Shown here piece after piece: positions 55,449 to 64,000 of a stretch of DNA of 64,000 bases. The position numbers and the translations under genes are program-made. The notes beneath the pieces are model-generated. The model was not told the origin of the DNA and did no database searches. It was given only the letters and a program-made list of their open reading frames with translations. Where the stretch lies: NCBI GenBank assembly GCA_029215795.1, contig JARDYH010000007.1, positions 22,889,763-22,953,762 on the forward strand, in the 5' to 3' direction. The DNA comes from Anniella stebbinsi (lineage: Eukaryota; Chordata; Lepidosauria; Squamata; Anniellidae). Positions within the stretch are counted from its first letter, which is position 1. Every line of letters begins with the position of its first letter.

Positions 55449-55768
55449 TAGGGTGACCAGATAAAATCCAGGTCAGGGCTCATGTAACTTTAACAGTTGT
55501 AGAGAAAAGGGAATTTCAGCCGGTGTCATTTGTATGCAATTAGTTCCTGGTGAAATTCCCTCTTCAGCACAACAGTTAAAGTTGCAGGCACTATACTAGA
55601 GTGGCCATATACAAAAGAAGGCAGGGCCCCTGCAACTTTAACTGTTGTGATGAAGAAGGAAATTCACCAGGAACTAATTGCATACAAATGCCACTGGCTG
55701 AAATTCCCTTTTCTCTACAACTGTTAAAGTTACATGAGCCCTGACCTGGATTTTATCTGGTCAGCCTA
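55449..55768. mobile_element. Foldback hAT-type MITE, TAGGSTGACC family, copy 2
   Basis: TAGGGTGACCAGATAAAATC on the left and GATTTTATCTGGTCAGCCTA (inverse with one mismatch) on the right. The exact 8-bp repeat CCTTTCAC flanks it (55441-55448, 55769-55776). Full-length 320 bp with two arms of about 160 bp and the central TAGAGTGGCCATATAC motif. Nearly the same as the 3139 copy. Confidence 0.93.
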
Positions 55769-55776
55769 CCTTTCAC

Positions 55777-56213
55777 AAAACGACCTTCTCTGTGGGCCAC
55801 GGGTTTGTAATTGCAATTTTGGAGAACTGCAGATGACATATCTGTTTGAACCCTTAGGAGATGCTACTTATTCACAGAAAATGGCTGTGTTTTTGTTTTT
55901 GTTGTTGTTTTTGCAGGCCCTAAAGTGATGTGAGGGAATCACTGCACATGTGAACACTAGGGATGTATGAATATTTCAGTTTGGTATGTGTAAGAATTCA
56001 CCAAATTTCACAAATCCCTTCATATTTGGGATGGAAAGAACTTGAGATTTCAAAACAAAGTGTTGAAGAAAGTGAATGATAGATTCATCCATCCTGGCTC
56101 AGGGCTTTGGGCAGTTAAGTCTTAAAATCTGGGTTGGAATCTCTATGCATTCATTCAAATTACTGCCAAATTAGGGTTGCTACTTTTTTATTTTATTTTC
56201 TGATAGGTTCTTC

Positions 56214-56215
<2 letters not shown>
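55777..56215. other. Intergenic; orphan transposon end
   Basis: TAGGGATGTATGAATATTTC near 55961 looks like a left hAT-type end with no partner found. No gene. Confidence 0.4.
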
Positions 56216-56246
<31 letters not shown>

Positions 56247-56283
56247 TACACTTATATACCGCCCCATAGCCGAAGCTCTCTGT
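56216..56283 (-). mobile_element. LINE 3'-terminal fragment, antisense
   Basis: A (TTA)n run leads into TTATATACCGCCCCATAGCC and GAAGCTCTCTG, the L2-group 3' terminus read inversely. Under 70 bases. Confidence 0.75.
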
Positions 56284-57096
56284 TTTAACAGCTATGTGGG
56301 CCTTTCTATGTGGGAAAACCTCTACTTTTCAAATCTGACCAGTGCAGATGTGTGAGGATTTCATTTTGTTTCATTTTTGGTAAGATAAGAGTGTATCAAC
56401 CTTTCCTAAACCTCTCCATATTCAGAAAGGAAAGAACATAAGAATTAAAACTTGAGTTTTAAAAAGTTCAAATGACAAAGGTGTCCATCCATAATGAAAA
56501 CACTTACAGAGAGGCCAGGAGTGACTCACACGTGTTCCCCTGCTGCCACTAGGAAATCGAAGACAACGTTCAACAGACTTTGAGACTGGGCCCAATGTTA
56601 GTAGGAATGAAAGAGTAGGGAGAATGCAGAAAGAATGAAGCAGCTCCGTGTGTGACCATTTTTGGAGCATAATTACAGCCGTACTGAACCAAGAATAGAC
56701 CTTAACATATTTGGAAGTGCTGTAATCAATGTAATCACTGTGCCATTTCATTTACTTTTGCACATTCTGTTAAGACATTATGGATGCTGTAAAAGCTGCT
56801 GGGATGATATGATTAACACAGCCCATTTATTCAGTTTACCCTATTCAACTGTGTTGTTATTCTCCCATATCCGAACCACTGTGCTGTGCTTTTAAAATGA
56901 TGCTTTGGCCAACGGAACACATCCTCCTTTAATAGCAGAATAAGAACAATGCATTTGGGGGTCCATTTCATTGTTCTCACCTGTTATATTAATTAGGAAG
57001 CTAATATGATAAGCAGCAGTATGATAGGTTATAGCCTATCATAGTGCTAACCTAACCTATATAACCTAACTTATTTATAGGTTATAAATGGAACCA
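56284..57096. other. Intergenic, no gene seen
   Basis: A small AGGTTATAGCCTATC-type dyad near 57025-57090. The 109-codon frame at 56422-56751 (-) lacks domains. Confidence 0.45.
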
Positions 57097-57229
57097 GGGC
57101 CAGATTTACACCAAGCAGGATATGACACTTTGAAAACAGTTTGAAAACTGTATATGGAGTGTGTCCCGGGCCCCAAGAGTTGTCACTACTGTTATTAACC
57201 AGTTTAAAGCAGTAGTGTAGATCCTGCCC
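57097..57229. mobile_element. GATCTACAC-family MITE, copy (133 bp)
   Basis: GGGCCAGATTTACACCAAGC at the left and GTAGTGTAGATCCTGCCC at the right. Interior GTGTGTCCCGGGCCCC. Same architecture as 39074-39194 (which lies inversely) and 46377-46503. Confidence 0.78.
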
Positions 57230-57429
57230 AAATGTTAACAGCAACCATGTCCTTCTTGTAAATCAGATTAAGTGGCACATAGTGGTTTTGGCTGCATCAG
57301 GTATCTGCTGACATACGTCGGCACAAGCATGCAGGGGAGTCATGAAACCAACTCTGCCCTGAATTGCATATGGAATGGAGACTAGACCTAATAAAGGGCT
57401 CCACTCCATGCCTTTCCCTTTCTGTGCTC

Positions 57430-57880
57430 TTTCTGCTGCCACCTGGTGGGAGGAGGAGAAGGGTGCAGCAGCAGCAACGGGGACCAGCTGGTAGTTTTAC
57501 ACAAGTCTCTCTCACACACACAAAATGACTGGCCTGTCCCTACCATAGGCATTTCCTCCACTGCCATGATACCGAGGGTGGGAGGAGGAGAGGGGAAGTG
57601 CTTCCTTCTTCCCCTCCAGTTCCTGCTAACATGGCAGCAGCAGTGGCAGCATGGGCAGGCCGGTCAGTTCATGTTAGTCTATGACACTTATGCGAAATGG
57701 CCAGGGCCTGTCCCTGTTGCTGATACCACAGTACCAAGCATGGGAGGAGGCATGGTAGCAGGCATGCTATGGTAGCTCCTCCCATCCCTGCTATCACAGC
57801 TGCAGTGCAACTGGAAGGTCAGGAGGATGCACGAAAGGGGTTCCCCTGTCATTCCTACCATTGATGTCATGCCACTGGAA
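57430..57880. repeat. Degenerate tandem repeat, about 155-bp period
   Basis: GGGAGGAGGAGAAGGG, GGGAGGAGGAGAGGGG and GGGAGGAGGCATGG recur at roughly 125-155-base intervals. Each is followed by CAGCAG-rich text and ACTGGCCTGTCCCT or a similar string. A 109-codon frame (57446-57775) spans it and shows the same repetition, but no domain is recognisable. Confidence 0.45.
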
Positions 57881-58389
57881 AATCTGCCAGGTGGCCAGAC
57901 TCAATGAGGGCAGAGTTGAGCCAGCTGGTGGATGTTGGGTCGGAGTCCAGGGGGACCGAGCTGGCAAATCTCACTGAGTTCCAACCCACAACTGGATTCC
58001 TCTGACATCCCCATTGACAAGATGTTGAAGGTCAACGCCAGAATTCTCAGAGTACAATGAGAAGTGGTATCAAGGTAGTCTAACAAGACGTCCATTACAA
58101 GGACTGCTGGGGAGGCACAACTGAGGCACACTGGGTCCACACCTGGTGAAGAGATGTTGAAGGACCTCTGACCTCAGGTAAAGATGCACATGAGGGGGCA
58201 GGGTGGTGAGCTGTTGAGGGCCCACAAGTTCAGATTGCTTTTTGCCAGTGGTCTCAAGGTACTACTTGAAGAGGTTTACGTAAAAGTACACCTGTGGCCA
58301 TAGGTTGTCCACTCTGATTTTTGTCCTGGTCATTTCATAGAAGTGACTCATCACTAAAAATACAACTTACCAGACCTGTGAGAAATTAT

Positions 58390-58392
58390 TGA

Positions 58393-58429
<37 letters not shown>

Positions 58430-58830
58430 TACATTTATATAATGCCCCATAATGCTCTCTGGGCGGTTTACAAAACTTAAAACTTTGGACATTAAGAATC
58501 GATATACAAAATTTGAAACCGTAAAAGCATAAAAACTGACAACATATAAAGACAGTATACATTTAAACAACTGTGAACTCTCAGTCAGGCCTAAATATAG
58601 TTCTGGGGTCAATTAAAAACTCAGCATATGCTGTAAAATGCCTGGGAGAAGAGAAAAGTCTTGACCTGGCACTGAAAAGATAACAATGTTGGCACCAAGT
58701 GGGCCTCATCAGGGAGATCATTCCATAATTGGGGGGCCACCACAGAGAAGGCCCTCTCCCTTGTTGCCATCATCCAAGCTTCCCTCGTAGTAGGCACCCA
58801 GAGGAGGGCCTTAGATTTGAAAAGTTGGGA
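58390..58830 (-). mobile_element. L2-group LINE 3' end, antisense, with (ATT)n tail
   Basis: The (TTA)n-type run at about 58396-58430 is the tail. CGCCCAGAGAGCATTATGGG is the terminus, and CCTCCTCTGGGTGCCTAC and TGGAATGATCTCCCTGATGA lie further upstream on the minus strand. Same subfamily as 14530-15050, 5'-truncated near 58830. Confidence 0.88.
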
Positions 58831-60325
58831 TTTGAATTAAAATCCTATACTTTGATGTCTCTTTATAAATGTTAATGATTATTATTATAAAAGCAGATGC
58901 AAAATACTGCAATCTATACAACTATTAAAATAAATGAAAATGTGCCTATAATCATTTTAAGCACCTAGAGGGAGAGAGAGAGCATCAAGAGATAATCATC
59001 TCATCCATTGTAAAATTAGATCCCAGGCATAGCCTTGAAAGTATTTGGAGGGAAACTGTTGCAGGTGCCTGAATTAATAAACATTTGGGGGAAATCAGCA
59101 AGAGGTTTAAATGCACTAGTTATTGTTTTATGATTAAATAATTAGTTTGATCATCTTCATACACCTGGTTCTACATCAAGAATTTCAATTACCTTGAATG
59201 ACTTTTGGCTTATATTTCATCACTAATTACTGAATTAACAATATTGTGGGCATTGAGAAAACTATTTGGAAGTAGGAACTTGAGATTTCTCAGAAGTTGG
59301 AATCTTAGGGAATAAGACCCAGTTTCAGATTATACACGAGCATTTCCCTCCAATGTAGGATCCCACTGTTAAATGGCTGAATTTGATATTCAATAGATTG
59401 CACAAAAACTGAAGTGAAAATAGCCATGTGGGCCAAAAGATACCCCTCCATACCCCAAACCCACATCACCATGATACTTTTATTAGGCCAACTCAAGGTC
59501 TAATAAAATACCTAATAGAACTGCAAAAATTATCTCTAGCTTTGTTAATATAAAAACTGGTCAGTTTCTCTCTATATCTATCTAACCAACCTACCAAGGA
59601 ATCTGTGTGTTTTGCCTATAGATGTAGAGAGGGTTTGAGTAACAGCCAGTTTTTATGTTTTTAATGTATATTGTTTGTAATTTGTTCCCAGCAACCATTG
59701 GGAGGTTCTCAGGTTTAACCTGAAACCAACTTTGTACCTGGTAAATACATTATTTTAATGCCTGCAGCTTTGTTTACTTTCAGGTTTGATGAAGATTTCA
59801 GGGTAATTTGTGTCCTTTCAGTCACCGTAATGGAGGGATTACAGTGATATGGATTTTGGGAATTTTATATTGGCCTGATCAAGCACGGCAGTTCTTATGT
59901 TTTGATATTTTTAGTGCATCAAAAGGCGGTGTGTGTGTTTTTTTATTTGATTCACTGATCAATCAAATAAAAATTGCAGCCTTACATTTGAGGGTTACTT
60001 TCCATTCTCTGGACTTTCCTTACCACAGCAAAAACACTGCATATATCATTGAAGCAAATATTTATTTATTAATCAATAATGCTTGCATATCACTTGATAC
60101 AACAAAATGTCTCTGCAATTTACATACCAATTTTTTTTTAGAAATCACTATTAAAACACTCAATTCATTTTTAAAAAAGGCATTAGAGCTACAACAAAAA
60201 TAAATAAGTTACGGAAACAAAAGCATTTAAAAATCATAGAGGCAATCAAATCATTGTGGAGAATGCAAAATATGGGCCAGGCTACTAACACAGTAGATAT
60301 TGTTGCCACTTACATTGGCAGTGCA

Positions 60326-60326
<1 letters not shown>
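58831..60326. other. Intergenic; candidate conserved non-coding DNA near 59060-59260
   Basis: Repeat-poor; ATTAAATAATTAGTTTGATC and TCATCACTAATTACTGAATT are homeodomain-site-like words. The 131-codon frame at 59808-60203 shows no recognisable domain. A CR1-like orphan word (GGCCTGATCAAGCACGGCAG) is near 59871. Confidence 0.3.

Positions 60327-60362
<36 letters not shown>
60327..60362. repeat. (AAT)n microsatellite
   Basis: Uninterrupted AAT triplets. No LINE terminus flanks this run, unlike the other ATT runs in the window. Confidence 0.95.
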
Positions 60363-62189
60363 GACCCAAAAAGCCTTTAGGACCTCCATTACACCTACTT
60401 TATTTTTTCTGGTATGCACCCGTGATTTTGACCTCCGTTTCTTTGGTGTGGCAAATGCTGGTCCCTTTCACGATCATAGCTATACCAGAGGACTCTCTTT
60501 TCACTTGTTTGCTCTCCCATTATTGTGCCCACCCCTTCCCTTCTCCTTCTCCTTCCCCCTCCATTTCATTAGTTCTTGTCGGGGGATTGACTTAGGAGCC
60601 TCCGCCCCCCTTGCTCTAGCTTTGTTGTCTAGCATTTTACTGATTCAGCATTTATTCAGCTGGATGACATTTCTGCAGGCAAGGAGGGTGAGGTTGGAGC
60701 AGCAAAAGCCCATTCGACTGGCTCATTTGATTCGACATAGTCTGCTGGAGGAAGAGAACCTCTCCACCCTCCTCTTTCATCAGCAAGCATGCATTCAAAG
60801 TACACGCCCTCCTCAACAAAATAAAAAACGTGAGGATGGCAATACACAGGGGTGGAAGGGCACTTTAATCCTGCATGGAAGAAACAACCAGACATTCCCC
60901 ACTCGAAAATAAGACGGAAAAGGGAGCGTTGCAAAACCGCAAACCAGGCATGATGAGAGTGCGTTAAGACGCTGGTGTGGTGGAGCTCTTGGAAACAAAG
61001 AAAAAGCTGTGCTCTTGGTAAGACAGTGAATACAGATATAAACTGAAAACTGCAGGAAAATGCACACCACAAGGAGTCTATTGTAAACAGGGGAAATAAA
61101 ACAGACCAATGGAGGATGCATTTGTTTTGGGAGAAAGACCAGATAATTCAAAACTCTTAATCCAGAAGAGATTCAGATGAAGAGAATTCAGAGACACTCT
61201 TCTTTAAAAGTAGCTCATCCCATAGAAAGAGAAAAACAAGTCTTGTCAACCACCAAAACTCCAGCTTGCACGGTGGTGGCCTGCTTTGCAGAATGGACCT
61301 GTAATAATCTCTCCAATAAATCCCTTAGTAGTTTTCACAAAGCCTGCATGTTTCTAAAGGAGATTCCCACACCCCTGAAACACTTTCTGCCTCTTTCCTG
61401 CCATGTTGGCTGCTTTCTTGTCGGCTGAGATCTTCTCTTCCCAACTCGCCTCCGTTCTTTTTTTTTTGCTATTGTCACCACATCTAAATTAACACAGCTG
61501 CCGCTGGCTGCCCTTTCCTCACCCGACAGCAGGAGACAATCAGAGCATCTTACAGATGACATACCAGCTTGGGTTCATGCCATAACCGCAGCCACTTGAC
61601 GGTTGAGTGGGATATTTGCAAAGCAGCCCTCCGCATCCCACGTCTTCATTGTGCCCTAGTTCTCCAAGGGAGCTCAAATTGTTTCTGGAAAAGCCATGGG
61701 CCAAATGTTTGTCCTTTGTGGATGTGTAAAATAGAGAGGGGGGAAAACCTCTAGCCTTGTCAAAAGAATGCATGGAAACAGTCACTTATCTGGCTGAGGA
61801 GCCGTGCAACAGAGCAAGCTGAAAAATCACGTCTTGGTTGCCCTCTCTTGGATGCAGCCATCCCTCTTGGGTTAAAATGTCTCCAGAACTGACAGTATTT
61901 CTCGCATTGAATCTGCTTTAAAAGGAGTAGGTTGCGTCCTGTGAAGCTGGCTTTTGGATAGATGCAGGAGCATTTGTAGGAGGTGGGGGAATCACATATG
62001 AAATGCTGACAGAAAAGGGCAGCTTTTCCTCCAAGATCTTTGAGTCCTCCTTGTGTTACCAAACACACTGTCTATGGTGCTGCATTTGTCTATATTGCTG
62101 CATTTGATGCTTACATTAAAAGATGCATTGGCCCATCCCAATATCAGAAATTATAGCACAGTATGAGTGGAGACAGATATTTAAAACAT
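60363..62189. other. Intergenic, unassigned
   Basis: Frames of up to 154 codons (60448-60912, +; 60656-61072, -) overlap antiparallel and have no domain that I recognise. A CT-rich tract is at 60530-60565. Repeat-poor relative to the rest of the window. Confidence 0.45.
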
Positions 62190-62330
62190 TCCTTGGCCAC
62201 CTTCCAGGGCAGAGGCCAACATAAGGTGGCTTACGACAATAAAATGCGTCAAATATGAAAAGCAATAAAAACATGTTCACAATAGCAATTAAAACAATAA
62301 AACCAGCGGGAAATACAGGTGAATCTCCCA
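62190..62330 (-). mobile_element. Possible LINE 3' end, antisense
   Basis: AGGTGGCTTACGACAATAAA followed by A-rich text with ATAAAA words resembles LINE 3' untranslated ends read inversely (TAAGCCACCTTATG). Weak. Confidence 0.35.
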
Positions 62331-62592
62331 TAATCTAAAAGGGGAAAAATGTCTTTTTATCTCATATGCTACCCTGAAACGGAATGATGACAGGTGGTAT
62401 AGAAACAAACATTTTAAATAAATAAATTTTTCCTAGCAATAGTTATTTTGAGGAGTTTCCCCCAAAAAGCAAGAACACAAAGCTTATCTCAGCTCTGCAT
62501 AACAACTGGATTTTATGTCTTCAAAAACGTGAGATCAACCACTGTTTGTTTCTTCATCCCATCAGCCCTTGGGACAGTCCAAGGTGCAAACA

Positions 62593-62830
62593 GCGTAGTG
62601 TAGTGGTTAAAGTGTGGGACTGGGAGTGTTGGGAGATAGGGGTTCTAGTTTCTACTTGGCCATGAAATCTCACTGGGTGGGCCAGTCACAGACTCTCAGT
62701 CCAACCTACCTCACAGGGTTGTTGTTGTGAAGATAAAATGGAGAGGAGGAGGACCATGTAAGCTGCCTTGAGTTCCTTGGGTGAAAAAAAATGGGATATA
62801 AATGTAATAAATAAATAAAAATAAACAAAC
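62593..62830 (+). mobile_element. Sauria/ACE-type SINE, copy 3
   Basis: A box TAGTGGTTAAAGTGTGGG, B-box-like GGTTCTAGTTTC, CACTGGGTGGGCCAGTCACA, CCTACCTCACAGGGTTGTTG, AGATAAAATGGAGAGGAGGA, tail ATATAAATGTAATAAATAAA. Full length apart from a short loss before GGGCCAGTC. Confidence 0.92.
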
Positions 62831-64000
62831 AGAAATCATTACATCCTAATTTGAAGGTCTGCAACCTCCTCCCACGTTCCATCTTAATATTGTGATGGGC
62901 TGACTCTCACCCTGTCCTCTTAGTGAACTCCAAAAATATTCAGGGAATCCAAAATAATTTGACATGTGTTTAGCTAATAATCTGGCTTCCAAGTTGGGCC
63001 AAGAACAGATTGTGTGATTCTTTCTCACTGTTCCCTTCATCCTCACTGAGGTATTGTTGAAGGGAAAGTTCACATCAGCTGTTGCAATGGGACATTTATT
63101 AGAGATGCACAAAACCTGCCGATTGCTCATGCGCAGCCTCTTGTACTCGTGGTAGGGTCCAGATGGATCGTAGCCGCAGGCTGTGACCTAGTGTTTGGCA
63201 TCCTCCATGGAAGTTAATTTAATGCTACCAATGAATGTGCCTCTGTAACCAATCTTTGCATTTTCAGTTAGAAAGGTTTAATAGGCAATTGACCTTAGCC
63301 ATGAATATTCATCAAATTGTGATAATTATTTATTCTATGGAGGAATGAGAAGCCAAACACTAATGATATTTAGAAGCAAGTTGGGTGGGGGGGAAGTGTG
63401 GAACTACTGAAGGCTTAACAAGGAGTCAAGTAGCATATGCAGGACCTAAATGTTGCATCATCTGCATTTTCTACAACCAGTCCATTGCCTCATTCTACAA
63501 CCCCATAACATGGGGCCCAAGGGAGAAATAAGGAATGAGATACTACACTTTTCAATTATCTTTGCTTTAGGTTAAACACACATACACATTCCCAAGTAAT
63601 ATTGCCAAAGTACATTGACAAAAGGCAAGGTGCTAATAAAGTTCAACTATCTAGATTTATTCAAGAATACTGTTCACGCCTCTTACCCATATTTTCCCCA
63701 GTCTGTATCCTTCTGTTATTTTTTTCTACGAAATCCCCTATTATGTATGCTGATTTTATTTATTTATTTATTTATTTTTAAATCCAGGCAGCTATCTATT
63801 TTGGGTATATTTCAAGGCTCCCTCACCCTTTGGCCAACTAGTAACCAAATTGATGATAAGTCCACATGGACATATAACTGGCCAATTCATCCACATTTAG
63901 ACTTGTTGAAATCACTGGGGCTTTTCGGCATTCTTGGAACTTTTAAAAAACTGGGTAAGCACACAAATATCTTCATGAAAAATAATAGTTTAACCAACAT
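62831..64000. other. Intergenic; candidate conserved non-coding DNA near 63220-63350
   Basis: A (TTTA)n run at about 63750-63778. The 63230-63345 segment (CAATTGACCTTAGCC, ATGAATATTCATCAAATTG) is repeat-free and enhancer-like by impression. The 94-codon frame at 62846-63130 (-) has no known domain. Confidence 0.35.

Noticed and set aside
55961..56380. Another complete TAGGGATGT hAT element
   Set aside because: A left end is present but no inverse right end or direct repeat was found.
57097..57229. 8-bp hAT-style duplication for the GATCTACAC family
   Set aside because: Flanks were compared at three copies and no consistent duplication was found, so the superfamily is left open.
60448..61072. 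Overlapping 138-154-codon frames on opposite strands
   Set aside because: No domain or family resemblance. Frames of this length are expected by chance in 64 kb.

Overview
The window is vertebrate nuclear DNA and almost certainly comes from a squamate reptile, most likely a lizard. It holds three tRNA-derived SINEs of the Sauria/ACE type, with A- and B-box-like promoters, the usual body and an ATAAATAAA-like tail. It also holds several CR1 LINE 3' ends with their GAATCATAGAATAG terminus, many L2-group LINE pieces ending in (ATT)n or AATA tails, and a dense set of small palindromic DNA transposons. No bacterial gene organisation is present. I could not recognise any exon of a host protein-coding gene, rRNA or tRNA gene, so the window reads as intergenic or intronic sequence. 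Apart from LINE reading frames, the open frames are short and without recognisable domains.

Layout. 1-4.3 kb: AT-rich spacer with microsatellites and one foldback hAT MITE (3139-3459). 4.36-14.34 kb: three large GC-rich elements (4362-5932, 6818-7860, 12833-14339), separated by AT-rich sequence with LINE tails and a long-armed MITE (10840-11064). 14.5-28 kb: an antisense L2 3' end, a 225-bp MITE, several weak LTR-like candidates and further LINE or MITE pieces. 28.08-29.08 kb: a fourth, more diverged GC-rich element. 33-35 kb: an L2-group LINE inserted into an older CR1. 39.9-42.75 kb: the best preserved LINE, with partial endonuclease and almost complete reverse transcriptase. 44-58 kb: a dense mosaic of MITEs, CR1, Sauria SINEs and an old L2. 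58-64 kb: one L2 end, a SINE and mostly unique AT-rich sequence.

The most notable signal is the set of four GC-rich elements. Each begins with TAGGGGTRTGCACGGAC and ends with the inverse of TAGGGATGTGCACTGGATCG (TACGGATG in copy 4). Each sits between 8-bp direct repeats (three exact, one with one mismatch), and all four repeats fit the nTnnnnAn pattern of the Ac group of hAT transposons. None encodes a transposase. Their interiors are arrays of two to four GC-rich, roughly 120-190-bp units, most of them near-perfect palindromes, each bounded by CTTACC and GGTAAG. They have GGATCGG-rich subterminal regions and a separate short palindrome near the left end. Together they cover about 5.1 kb, or 8% of the window. 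I read them as a non-autonomous hAT family that carries an expandable palindromic satellite.

Several smaller families with visible target duplications were also resolved: TAGGSTGACC foldbacks (8-bp duplications), a CAGGGAYGGG element (8 bp) and GGCTSARTTCGGAC elements (3 bp). All family names rest on reading motifs by eye. No database comparison was possible.
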